Part shown: piece after piece, positions 51,114 through 60,800 of the stretch | Layout of the letters: each line of letters begins with the position of its first letter | Numbering within the stretch: the first letter of the stretch is position 1 | Source of the DNA: JBGSPQ01 sp041738505 | GTDB lineage: Bacteria > Patescibacteriota > Gracilibacteria > UBA1369 | Assembly (NCBI GenBank): GCA_041738505.1 | Contig: JBGSPQ010000013.1 | Coordinates: 55,102-119,101, forward strand | DNA: 64,000 bases | Direction of reading: 5' to 3' | Notes under the pieces: generated by a model | What the model was told of the DNA's origin: nothing | Seen by the model: the letters and a program-made list of their open reading frames with translations, nothing else | The model's database searches: none | Program-made: the position numbers and the translations under genes

Positions 51114-52250
51114 TCAGTCCAGTTGTTCCGCAATTATCGACTTTAATTCGGGGATTCCCGCAAGTTTGGCGGCGGAAACGAATTGGGGGTTAAGGCTCGC
51201 GTAGGTTTTTTTGAGTGAAGGTAGTTTTGGGGAGGCAACGAGGTCGGTTTTGTTGAAGACGAAGATGGTGGGTTTGTGCAGAACTTCTATCTGGGCGAGG
51301 ATTTCGTTGACGATTTGTATTTTACGTTCAATGTCGGGGTCGCTGATGTCTATAACGTGCAGGAGCAGGTCTGATTCTATTGTTTCTTCCAGTGTGGATT
51401 GAAATGATTTTATCAGCGCGGGGGGAAGGTCGCGGATGAAGCCGATGGTGTCGGATACCAGCACTTCACGCGGGCGGGGGATGGTTGTTCCCGGCGGTAG
51501 TTTTTCCGGGTCATAGTTGGTGATCGGCAGATACATTTTACCCACGCGGGTGTCCAGTGTGGCGAAAAGTTTGTTGGCTTCATAGGCGCCTTTTTTTGTG
51601 AGCGCGTTTAACAGGCTGGATTTTCCGGCGTTGGTGTAGCCTATGATGCCGATAGTTTTCATGTTTTTGCGGTGTCGCGAGTCGCGGTGGAGTTTTCTGG
51701 CGCGGCGGCAGTCTTCCAATTGTCTTAGTATTCTGTCCTCTATTTTTCTTAAGTGGCGCTTCATGAATTCCACGTTGGTTTCGCCCACTCCTCTTGTTCC
51801 GATTCCGCCGGCCTGTTGCGAAAGCTCCATTCCCATGCCGAAAATGCGCGGCCCCATGTGTTTGATGCCGGCCAGCTGGATTTCCAGTTTTGCCTCCTTG
51901 GTGATGGCGTGCTTGGCGAATATTTTGAGGATAAGATCTATCCTGTCCCAGACTTCAAGGTCGTGTTTGCGGATTAGTTCGCTGACGTTGTAGGTCTGGC
52001 GGGGTTTGAGTTCGTTGTTGATTATGATGATGTTGGCTTTCAACTCTTTGTTTTCTTCCAGGATTTCTTCGATTTTGCCTCCGCCTATGTAGGTGGAATA
52101 GTTGGGCACCATTTTTTTCTGGATTTTTTTAACCAAAACCACGCCGCCGAAAGTTTTAATCAGGTTTTCGGCTTCTTCCATACGGTAATCCGCTTCCCTT
52201 TTTGTAACGGAAGGGGGGATTACATCAACAAGAATGGCTTTAAGAAGCAA
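51114..52250 (-). CDS. hflX: GTPase HflX
   Basis: A 378-residue ribosome-associated GTPase that splits stalled 70S in other bacteria. The N-terminal HflX domain (GKIEEILEENKE, IIINNELKPRQ, DRIDLILKIFAKHA) and glycine-rich GGIGTRGVGETNVE linker precede the G domain: G1 GYTNAGKSSLLNAL, G3 DTIGFIRDLP, G4 NKTD. A 20-residue Pro-rich insert lies between G1 and G3 (LPITNYDPEKLPPGTTIP). The best start is a TTG at 52250, since the N-terminal strand begins there. It lies 47 bp after rpsG. Confidence 0.93.
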   Translation of the reverse strand: MLLKAILVDVIPPSVTKREADYRMEEAENLIKTFGGVVLVKKIQKKMVPNYSTYIGGGKIEEILEENKELKANIIIINNELKPRQTYNVSELIRKHDLEVWDRIDLILKIFAKHAITKEAKLEIQLAGIKHMGPRIFGMGMELSQQAGGIGTRGVGETNVEFMKRHLRKIEDRILRQLEDCRRARKLHRDSRHRKNMKTIGIIGYTNAGKSSLLNALTKKGAYEANKLFATLDTRVGKMYLPITNYDPEKLPPGTTIPRPREVLVSDTIGFIRDLPPALIKSFQSTLEETIESDLLLHVIDISDPDIERKIQIVNEILAQIEVLHKPTIFVFNKTDLVASPKLPSLKKTYASLNPQFVSAAKLAGIPELKSIIAEQLD

Positions 52251-52297
52251 TGATAAATCTGTTAGCTGTTGATCCGTTTAAGACCGCTATTACCGGT

Positions 52298-52750
52298 TTA
52301 GTATTTGGCGAAGTGGGCAAAAGCCTTGTTGGCCATGGCCATCTTTGTCATATCCTCTTTCTTTTTGATGGCGGCGCCTTCGTTGTTGGCGGCGGCAAGA
52401 AGTTCGTCGGCAAGTCTTTTGTACATCGGCGAGCCCTTTTTGGAACGGGCCGCGGTGATGATCCAGCGGAATGCCAGAGCGATTTGTCTGTCCGGTTTAA
52501 CCTCAACGGGAATTTGATAAACTGCGCCCCCGATTCTCTTGGCCCGTACCTCAAGGTTAGGCCTTACGTTATCAATGGCTTTGTCAAAAACCTTTTCGGG
52601 TGTGGAGTCTTTCGCGGCGATCTGTTTTAAAGTGTCGCGCATGATTTTGCGGGCGGTGTTTTTCTTTCCGTCGTTCATGACGTAATTAATAAACCTCTCC
52701 TGCAAAAGGTTGGAATTTTCCGGTATGAATGTGCATCTTTTTTGTCCCAT
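52298..52750 (-). CDS. rpsG: 30S ribosomal protein S7
   Basis: A 150-residue S7, head-assembly primer and E-site contact: KLLQERFINYVMNDGKKNTARKIM-type core, VFDKAIDNVRPNLEVRAKRIGGAVYQIPVEVKPDRQIALAFRWII. It starts 6 bp after rpsL. In E. coli S7 represses the str operon; no site was identified. Confidence 0.97.
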   Translation of the reverse strand: MGQKRCTFIPENSNLLQERFINYVMNDGKKNTARKIMRDTLKQIAAKDSTPEKVFDKAIDNVRPNLEVRAKRIGGAVYQIPVEVKPDRQIALAFRWIITAARSKKGSPMYKRLADELLAAANNEGAAIKKKEDMTKMAMANKAFAHFAKY

Positions 52751-52756
52751 ATATCT

Positions 52757-53170
52757 TTAAGCTTTAGGTTTTTTGGCTCCGTAGCGGGATCTTCCCTGCT
52801 TGCGGTTTTGTACTCCCTGAGTGTCCAGTTTGCCTCTGACGATGTGATATCTCACACCCGGAAGGTCCTTAACTCTTCCCCCTCTGATTACCACAACCGA
52901 GTGTTCCTGCAGGTTGTGTCCTTCTCCCGGAATGTAGGCATTTACTTCAACATGATTGGTAAGTCTTACTCTTGCGTATTTTCTTAAAGCCGAATTGGGC
53001 TTTTTGGGTGTCATGGTTGTTACCTTCAGACACACTCCGCGTTTCTGCGGACTGGGCAATCCCACGGATCTGTTTTTTAGCGTATTGAACGCTGTCTGCA
53101 ACGCGGGCGCTTTGCTCTTTTTGGTCTTGTTTTTGCGGGGTTTCCTGATTAACTGATTGATTGTTGGCAT
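52757..53170 (-). CDS. rpsL: 30S ribosomal protein S12
   Basis: A 137-residue S12: PTINQLIRKPRKNKTKKSKAPALQ, KRGVCLKVTTMTPKKPNSALRK and GEGHNLQEHSVVVIRGGRVKDLPGVRYHIVRG, the decoding-site loop with the Lys43-equivalent of streptomycin sensitivity in PKKPNS. It lies 65 bp after rpoC with its own promoter. Confidence 0.97.
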   Translation of the reverse strand: MPTINQLIRKPRKNKTKKSKAPALQTAFNTLKNRSVGLPSPQKRGVCLKVTTMTPKKPNSALRKYARVRLTNHVEVNAYIPGEGHNLQEHSVVVIRGGRVKDLPGVRYHIVRGKLDTQGVQNRKQGRSRYGAKKPKA

Positions 53171-53195
53171 TGTTTTTGCTTAAGTCTGCTGGCTA

Positions 53196-53224
53196 AATTT
53201 ACAGAAATACAATTAAGAATGCAA
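53196..53224 (-). promoter_or_regulatory. candidate promoter for rpsL-rpsG-hflX
   Basis: Minus strand TTGCAT (53224-53219), 17-bp spacer, TAAATT (53201-53196), in the 65-bp rpoC-rpsL gap. Confidence 0.45.
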
Positions 53225-53235
53225 GAGAAACTTGG

Positions 53236-56200
53236 CTAAATGATTGAGAGTATTGAGCTGTATAAATCTTCGGTCTCCTGTGATACCTCTTCATGAGGCT
53301 TTTTGCCCTCTTTGGTCATTTGTCTGCTTAACTGATTCATGATTTCGGGGTTTCTCTTTCTATAGGTTTCGCCGGTCGGAATAAGTTTACCGATAATTAC
53401 ATTTTCCTTGAGACCTTCAAGTGAATCCAGTTTGTTTGTGGTGGCGGCTTCAACCAGCACTCTGATTGTTTCCTGGAAGGATGCGGCGGAAAGCCAGCTT
53501 TCGGTGCAGAGCGAGACTCTTGTAAGTCCCAAAAGAAGACGATCTCCCTTGGCCGAATGTTGTTTTTTCTTGGCCATTTCACGGTTCATTTGCTCAAATT
53601 TCATCACGTCAACAAGTTCTCCGGGCAGGAACGGCGTGTCTCCGGATTCCAGAATTCTGACTTTGGAAAGCATTTGTCTGGCGATGATTTCAATGTGTTT
53701 GTCGTTGATGGTCTGACCTTGTGATGCGTAAATACTCTGCACTTCGGTCATGATGTATTTCTGAACGCTATAAAGGTCGGTCAGTTTCATAAGTTCCCTA
53801 AGATTGAGATGGCCGGCGGTCAGGGGTTCACCTTTTCTTACAACGTCACCGTTTTTAACTTTAAGTGTTCTGCCGTGTAGCGATTTGTAGACTTTTTCCA
53901 CATTGCTCTCGGTGATGATGATGACTTTTTCTTCGTCCACCGTTTGAACGGTTCCGGCTTCTTTGGTGCGGATTACGGTTTTGTTATGTTCGTTTTTGGC
54001 CAGAACATCTTTTTCTTTTACTTTGTCGCCGGCTTTGACGACAGGTTTGAATTCGGCCGTGTAGCTGAACTCAATCTCCACGGGTTCCAGTGATCTGACG
54101 GTGATTTCGGTAAGATTTCCTTTGTGGGAGATTTTTACTTTACCGTGAATTTCGGAAAGGATTGCGGGATTTTTGGGAGTTCTTGCTTCAAAGAGTTCTT
54201 CCACGCGGGTCAAACCCTGTGTGATATCTCCTTCACCGGCCACACCTCCCATGTGGAAGGTACGCATGGTGAGCTGGGTTCCGGGTTCTCCGATACTCTG
54301 CGCGGCGATGATTCCCACGGCTGTTCCGATTTCCACCGTGCGGTTGGTTCCCAAATCTTTTCCATAGCATTTAACGCAGATACCTCCTTTGGTCTGGCAG
54401 GTCATAACGGATCTTAATCTTACGCTTTCCACTTTCTTATCCTCCATTATTTGAATAATGTCCTTGTCTATTTCGGCGTCGGCATCAACCAGAATTTCTC
54501 CGGTTTTGGGATCAGCCACCGGGTCGACCAATACACGTCCGTAGATTCTGTGTTCAAACGATTCGCCAATCTGTTTGCTTTCTTCGCGCGTGACCATGTG
54601 GGCAAAGGGCGAGCCGCAGTCATATTCTTTAATAACCACGTCTTGCACCGCATCCACGAGACGTCTGGTAAGGTAACCGGCTTCGGCGGTTTTAAGAGCC
54701 GTGTCTGATTTACCTTTGCGTCCTCCGTGCGTGGCGATGAAGTATTCCAGAATGGTAAATCCTTCCTTTAGGTTGGAGATGATGGGAAGTTCAATTGTTT
54801 TACCTGCGGGATTGGCGACCAGTCCTTTGATTCCGCATAGCTGGGTTATTTGCCCCCAGTTGCCGCGGGCTCCGGAATCAATCATGTAGTGAAGATCGTT
54901 TTCCTCTTCTATGCTCTGGATCATTGTCGTGGTGATTTCGGATTTGGCTTTGGACCAGATTTTGATGGTGTGGTTGTATCTTTCATCGTCGGTGATGAGT
55001 CCTTTGTTGTAAAAATCGGCGATTTTTTTAACCGATTCGGAAGCTTCCGTAACTATTCCATCTTTGCTTTCGGGAATCACCATGTCCGCCTGGCCAATGG
55101 AAAGTCCGGATTTGGTCGCGAACATGAATCCCGTTTTTTTGAGTTTGTCGGCCAGAATGGAGGTGATTTTTTCCCCGCATTTGATAAAGCTTTCCGCGAT
55201 AATGGCGGTCAACTGTTTTTTGCCGATGGTTTCATTGATAAAGCCAAGTTGTTCAGGGAGGAGACTGTTGAAAATCAATCGGCCGACGGTTGTTTCCTTA
55301 AGTTCGCCGTTTGTGCGGGCGATGACCGGGCTTTGCAAATCAACGTGTCCCAGCTGATAAGCGATCATTGCTTCGTTAACGCTGGCGTAAACACTGCCTT
55401 CTCCTTTTTTGCCTTTGGTCAACTTGGTCAGGTAGTAGCAGCCCAGCACCATGTCCTGTGTGGGGGTGATGATTGGTTCGCCGGCGGAAGGTTTGAGCAG
55501 GTTGTTGGCGGAAACCATGATTTCGTGAGCTTCCTGCTGAGCCGGTTGCGAAAGCGGTACGTGCACGGCCATCTGATCTCCATCAAAGTCGGCGTTGAAG
55601 GCAACACAAACCAGGGGATGAATCTGAATGGCTTTTCCTTCAACCAATACCGGTTGAAAGGCCTGAATTCCAAGGCGATGCAGGGTGGGCGCGCGGTTTA
55701 ACAGCACGTATCTGTCACGGGTGACTTCCTCCAGAATATCCCAGACCTCTTTTTTGCCGCCCTGGATCAGCTTTTCGGCGTTTTTAATGTTGTGCGCGTA
55801 TCCGTCTCTGATTAATTTTCCGATTACGAAAGGTTTAAACAGTTCCAGTGCCATGGTCTTGGGGATTCCGCACTGGTGCAGTTTCAATTTCGGTCCGATT
55901 ACGATTACCGAACGTCCGGAGTAGTCAACACGTTTTCCAAGCAGGTTCTGGCGGAAGCGTCCTTGTTTACCTTTAAGCATGTCGGAAAGGGAGCGCAGTT
56001 TGCGTTTGTCTCCACTGTTGAATACGGTTTTACCCTGGCGCGCGCTGTTGTTGAGCAAAGTGTCAACGGCTTCCTGCAGCATACGTTTTTCGTTTCTGCA
56101 GATAACTTCCGGAGCTCCGATCGCCATCAATCTTTTTAGACGGTTGTTTCTGTTGATTACTCTTCTGTATAAATCGTTAAGGTCGGACGCCGCGAATCTT

Positions 56201-57144
56201 CCTCCGTCCAGCTGTACCATCGGCCTTAAATCGGGAGGGATTACGGGCAGTACGGTTTGAATCATCCATTCGGCTTTGATGCCGGCTTTTTTTAAACTTC
56301 CGGCAAGTTTGATTCTCTTGATGATTTTTTTCTGTTTTTGTCCGGACGCTTTTTTAAGATCTTTCTGAAGATCCTCTATGAGTTTTTCAAGATCGATTTT
56401 TTCTATAATATGTTTGATCGCCTCCGCGCCGATTCCGGCTTTAAAAATCTGGCCGAATTTTGTGGAAAGGTCGCGGTATTCCAGTTCGGAAAGGATTTTG
56501 CCGATTTTGAGCGTGTCCAGATCGCTTTTGGCGGTGCGGTGCTGTTCGTCAACCTCCTCTATTTTTCCGGCGTATTCTTTGGCGATTTTTTCATCCTTGC
56601 CTTCTTTGTCTTTTTCCTTGTATTCATCCTGAATTTTTTTTCTGATGCTTTTGTATTCCGCGGTGAGTTGTTCTTTGGCGTCGTTTTTACTCTTTTCATC
56701 AACATCGGTGATGATGTAGGCCGCAAAATAAATAACCTGCTCAATGGCTTTGATGGGAAGATCTATCAACAGGCCTATGCGGCTTGGGGTGGATCTTAAA
56801 AACCAGATATGGCTTACCGGCACCGCCAGTTTGATATGGGCCATGCGGTCGCGTCGGACGTTGGAGCGGGTGACTTCCACTCCGCATTTTTCGCAGATTA
56901 CTCCCTTGTATCTGATTCTTTTATATTTTCCGCAGTAACATTCCCAGTTTTTGGTGGGACCGAAAATCCTTTCGCAGAAAAGACCGTCTCTTTCCGGCTT
57001 CTGTGTGCGGTAATTGATTGTCTCGGGTTTTTTAACTTCGCCGTGCGACCAGGACAGAATTTCTTCCGGGCTGGCGACGGAGATGGAGATGGCATCGAAG
57101 TTGTCGATGTTGTTCATTTTTTTCTCCTGTGTGTTAATTGCCAT
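53236..57144 (-). CDS. rpoC: RNA polymerase beta' subunit
   Basis: About 1300 residues. Zinc-binding CYCGKYKRIRYKGVICEKC near the N-terminus, a Lys/Glu-rich coiled insert at about 150-200, the catalytic NADFDGDQMAVHVPLS with the Mg2+ aspartates, the bridge-helix region and the second zinc site CQTKGGICVKCYG follow in order. The ATG at 57144 is the first possible start. Nine codons later a second ATG follows AGGAG by six bases, one of the few Shine-Dalgarno motifs in the window, so translation may begin at 57117. Confidence 0.97.
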   Translation of the reverse strand: MAINTQEKKMNNIDNFDAISISVASPEEILSWSHGEVKKPETINYRTQKPERDGLFCERIFGPTKNWECYCGKYKRIRYKGVICEKCGVEVTRSNVRRDRMAHIKLAVPVSHIWFLRSTPSRIGLLIDLPIKAIEQVIYFAAYIITDVDEKSKNDAKEQLTAEYKSIRKKIQDEYKEKDKEGKDEKIAKEYAGKIEEVDEQHRTAKSDLDTLKIGKILSELEYRDLSTKFGQIFKAGIGAEAIKHIIEKIDLEKLIEDLQKDLKKASGQKQKKIIKRIKLAGSLKKAGIKAEWMIQTVLPVIPPDLRPMVQLDGGRFAASDLNDLYRRVINRNNRLKRLMAIGAPEVICRNEKRMLQEAVDTLLNNSARQGKTVFNSGDKRKLRSLSDMLKGKQGRFRQNLLGKRVDYSGRSVIVIGPKLKLHQCGIPKTMALELFKPFVIGKLIRDGYAHNIKNAEKLIQGGKKEVWDILEEVTRDRYVLLNRAPTLHRLGIQAFQPVLVEGKAIQIHPLVCVAFNADFDGDQMAVHVPLSQPAQQEAHEIMVSANNLLKPSAGEPIITPTQDMVLGCYYLTKLTKGKKGEGSVYASVNEAMIAYQLGHVDLQSPVIARTNGELKETTVGRLIFNSLLPEQLGFINETIGKKQLTAIIAESFIKCGEKITSILADKLKKTGFMFATKSGLSIGQADMVIPESKDGIVTEASESVKKIADFYNKGLITDDERYNHTIKIWSKAKSEITTTMIQSIEEENDLHYMIDSGARGNWGQITQLCGIKGLVANPAGKTIELPIISNLKEGFTILEYFIATHGGRKGKSDTALKTAEAGYLTRRLVDAVQDVVIKEYDCGSPFAHMVTREESKQIGESFEHRIYGRVLVDPVADPKTGEILVDADAEIDKDIIQIMEDKKVESVRLRSVMTCQTKGGICVKCYGKDLGTNRTVEIGTAVGIIAAQSIGEPGTQLTMRTFHMGGVAGEGDITQGLTRVEELFEARTPKNPAILSEIHGKVKISHKGNLTEITVRSLEPVEIEFSYTAEFKPVVKAGDKVKEKDVLAKNEHNKTVIRTKEAGTVQTVDEEKVIIITESNVEKVYKSLHGRTLKVKNGDVVRKGEPLTAGHLNLRELMKLTDLYSVQKYIMTEVQSIYASQGQTINDKHIEIIARQMLSKVRILESGDTPFLPGELVDVMKFEQMNREMAKKKQHSAKGDRLLLGLTRVSLCTESWLSAASFQETIRVLVEAATTNKLDSLEGLKENVIIGKLIPTGETYRKRNPEIMNQLSRQMTKEGKKPHEEVSQETEDLYSSILSII

Positions 57145-57198
57145 ATGGTTTTAGGTGATTAGTTGTTTGATGATTGTGTTGTCGGGATGTTTTTGAAA

Positions 57199-57792
57199 TT
57201 AGAGTCCAAGATCGGAATCTATATCCAATTTTTCCTGTTTCTTTTCTTCCTTTTCCTCTGCGGGGGCGGTCGTTTCCGTCTTGGCGACGGGAACGGGGGC
57301 CGGCTCTGGTGTTTTTGCTTCTTGGGGTTTTTCCTCTACCGGTTTGGTTTCCATCACCGGTTGCTCTTTTTTGGCGGGGGCGTGGGAGTGTTCCGTATGC
57401 GCCGGTTCGTGTTCGCCGGATTCATGATCGTTTTCGGGAATGTACTGCTCCATGTCATCCTCTCTCTTATCCAGCATGATCATATCCTGAACCACAATTT
57501 CCGTGCGGAATTTGCGGGTGCCTTCGGGCGTGTCCCAGCTTCTGGTTTTTAAATAACCTTCAACATAAACCAGTTTTCCTTTTCTTAAATATTGATGGCA
57601 GATTTCGGCCAGCTTGGCCCAGGCAACCAGGTCGTGGAATTCCGCGGAGGTCTGTTTCCTGCCGTCGCGGGTCACCCATTCGCGGTTGGTGGCCAGACCG
57701 AAAGTGACAACGTTTTGTCCGTTGGGTGTTTGTCTTAGTTCGGGGTCTCTGGTCAGATTACCGATTATTATTACTTTATTGATGCTTCTCAT
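57199..57792 (-). CDS. ssb: single-stranded DNA-binding protein
   Basis: A 197-residue SSB. The OB fold spans about residues 1-107 (RSINKVIIIGNLTRDPELRQTPNGQ, EFHDLVAWAKLAEICHQYLRKGKLVYVEGYLKTRSW). It is followed by a ~90-residue Glu/Pro/Lys/His-rich linker and an acidic tip ending DIDSDLGL rather than the common DDDIPF. Its location between rpoB and rpoC, normally adjacent genes, is unusual and puts a replication/repair protein under RNA polymerase operon control. Confidence 0.96.
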   Translation of the reverse strand: MRSINKVIIIGNLTRDPELRQTPNGQNVVTFGLATNREWVTRDGRKQTSAEFHDLVAWAKLAEICHQYLRKGKLVYVEGYLKTRSWDTPEGTRKFRTEIVVQDMIMLDKREDDMEQYIPENDHESGEHEPAHTEHSHAPAKKEQPVMETKPVEEKPQEAKTPEPAPVPVAKTETTAPAEEKEEKKQEKLDIDSDLGL

Positions 57793-57837
57793 GTTGATAA
57801 AAGTGTTATTGATTTATATGCCGACGGGATTGCTTAA

Positions 57838-60800
57838 TTAAAGCTCCTCCGTTTCCAGCATCTTTTCTTCGGCCATAAGCTCTTCTTCTGTGGGTTCGTC
57901 CAGTTCGGTAATCTCTTTCTCTATTACAGCCACTTCCTCCGGATCCAGTGTTTCGTCTATTTCGCTCATGCCGGCCTCTTTAAGGTCGGGTTCGGTGATT
58001 GTTGCTTCTTTTTCCAGTGTTTTTTCTATTTCGGGATCGATTTCGGTCTTTTTTTCCGGGTCCTCCGAAAGCACAGCGGCGGCCTCTTCCTCCTGACTCT
58101 GTTCTATCGTGTATTGATCCTCTTCATGCAGAAGAGGTGATCTTTCGGTGGCAAGAAGTTTGACGCTTAAACCCAGACTCTGAAGTTCTTTTACAAGTAC
58201 GTTGAATGATTCGGGAGTGCGGGGTTTTCTGATCGCCTCACCTTTAACGATGGATTCGTAGGCCTTGGCTCTTCCGTAAACGTCATCGGATTTAATGGTT
58301 AGCATTTCCTGCAGGGTGTGGGCGGCGCCATAGGCTTCCAGCGCCCATACTTCCATTTCCCCAAACCTCTGTCCTCCGTGCTGGGCTTTTCCTCCGAGCG
58401 GTTGTTGGGTTACCAGAGAGTAAGGACCAACGGACCTGGCATGAATTTTATCTTCAATCAGATGGCTCAGTTTCATGATGTAGGTGATTCCAACCGTGGT
58501 TGTTCTGTCAAACGCTTCTCCGCTCAGTCCGTCGTATAGTTGGATTTTTCCGTGTTCGGGAAGTTTTGCTTCTTGTAATAATTTAGTGATTTGTTCGGTA
58601 GTTATTCCATTTAGCGCCGGTGTGGCAACAGTGATGCCCATTTCACGGGCGGCCCATCCGGCGTGTGTTTCCAGAATCTGTCCGATATTCATACGACTGG
58701 ATACGCCGAGCGGATTTAATACAATGTCAACGGGTGTGCCGTCCGGAAGGAAAGGCATGTCCTCCTGGGGTACGATGATGGAAATTACACCTTTGTTTCC
58801 GTGGCGTCCCGCGACTTTGTCTCCGATGGAAATTTTTCTGGTCTGGGCCACGTTAACTTTAATTTGTTGATTTACTCCGGTGGGGAGTTCGTCTCCGTTT
58901 TTTCGTGAGAAAATCTGTACGCCCACAATTTTTCCGCCTTCTCCTCCGGGCAGACGCAGTGAGGTGTCTTTCACGTCTCTGGCCTTGTCGCCGAAGATGG
59001 CGCGAAGAAGTCTTTCTTCCGCAGTCAGTTCGGTTTCGCCCTTGGGGGTGATTTTTCCAACAAGAATGTCCCCCTCGTGCACGGTGGCGCCGATTCGGAT
59101 AATGCCGTTTTCATCCAGATCTTTTAATCTGTTTTCACCTACGTTGGGGATGTCTCTGGTGATGATTTCCGGTCCCAGTTTGGTGTCTCTTACATCAACT
59201 GTGAATGTTTCAATATGAACGGAATCAAATACACCCTCTTTTACAACTCTGTCGGAAACAATTACGGCATCTTCAAAGTTGTAGCCCTGCCATGACATGT
59301 ATGCCACCAGCAGGTTTTGGCCGAGAGCGAGTTCACCGTTATCGGTGGCGGCTCCGTCGGCCAGGATGTCTCCTTTGCTAAGTTTTTGTCCTTTCACCAC
59401 TTTTGCGCGCTGGTGCTGACATGTTCCCTGGTTGCTTCTTTCATAAACGCGAAGCTTGTAGGTTACGCGTTTACCGTTATCGTAAAGCACAACAATCTGT
59501 TCCGCGTCCACGAAAGAGACGCTTCCTTTTTCTTCGGCGATGATCACCTGGCCCGAACTTTTCGCGGCAAGTTCCTCCATTCCCGTTCCCACAAGCGGAG
59601 CTTTGGGAGAGATGAGTGAAACGGCCTGGCGTTGCATGTTTGATCCCATGGAAGCACGGGTGTTGTCGTCGTGTTCAAGAAAGGGGATTAAAGCGGTTGT
59701 TTCGGAAATAATCTGTTTCGGCGAAACGTCTATGTGCGTGATGTCATATGTCGGAATGATTGAAGGTTCTCCGTTTACGCGGGCCGATACGCGGGTGTCT
59801 ATAATCTGTCCTTTTTCATCCAGATCGGTGTTGGCCTGAGCGATTACCAGTTCTTTTTCTTCGTCGGCGTCAAAATAACGGAAGTTGTCTGTGACGTAGG
59901 CATGCACAGCGATATTTTCCAACGGAAGTTTTTCAATCTCTTTAGCCGTTTTTTCGTCTATTTTGGTATGCGCTTTGGCAATCAGTTTCTTGGTTTTGGG
60001 ATTGGTTATGGATTCAGAAATCGTTCTGTTTGTTAGTTCCTTTGCGCTGTTCTTGCAGAAATGAGTCACTTCGCGGAAAGGTGTTTCAATAAATCCATAC
60101 TTGTTGACCTTGGCATAAGTTCCAAGGTGCACCACCAGTCCGATATTCGGACCTTCGGGAGTGGAGATGGGGCAGATTCTTCCGTAGTGGGAAGGATGCA
60201 CGTCGCGGACATCAAATGACGCGCGCTCTCTGGAAAGTCCTCCCGGTCCCATGGCGGAAAGCCTTCGTTTGTGAGCCAGTTCGGCCAGAGGGTTGGTCTG
60301 ATCCATAAACTGGGAAAGTTGGGAGCTGGCAAAAAATTCTCTTAAAGCCGCGGTAATCGGCCTGGAGTTGATCAGCTGGGTGGGCGTAACCGTTTCCAAA
60401 TCCATCACGGTCATGCGGTCTTTGGCAATGCGGTCGGTGCGCAGAAGTCCCACTCTGAACTTGTTTTGCACCAGTTCTCCCACGGCGCGTACGCGTCTGT
60501 TGGAAAGGTGATCAATGTCGTCGGGCTGAAGCTCCTTGTTATTTAATTTGATAAGATACGCGATAATTTCAATCAAATCCTTAATCTGGAAAGTGTGGAA
60601 TTCTTTTCTGTTGGGTGTGTCCAGTTTGAATCTCTTGTTGAGTTTGTATCTCGCCACCGGTCCCATGTCGTATTTTCTGTAATCAAAAAACATGGAATGA
60701 ATAAGGCTCTTGGCGTTTTCGGGCGTGGCCAGATCGCCGGGCCTGATTTTTTTGTAGATGCTCTGATAAGCTTCGTCCTCGGTTTTGGCGGGGTCTTTTT

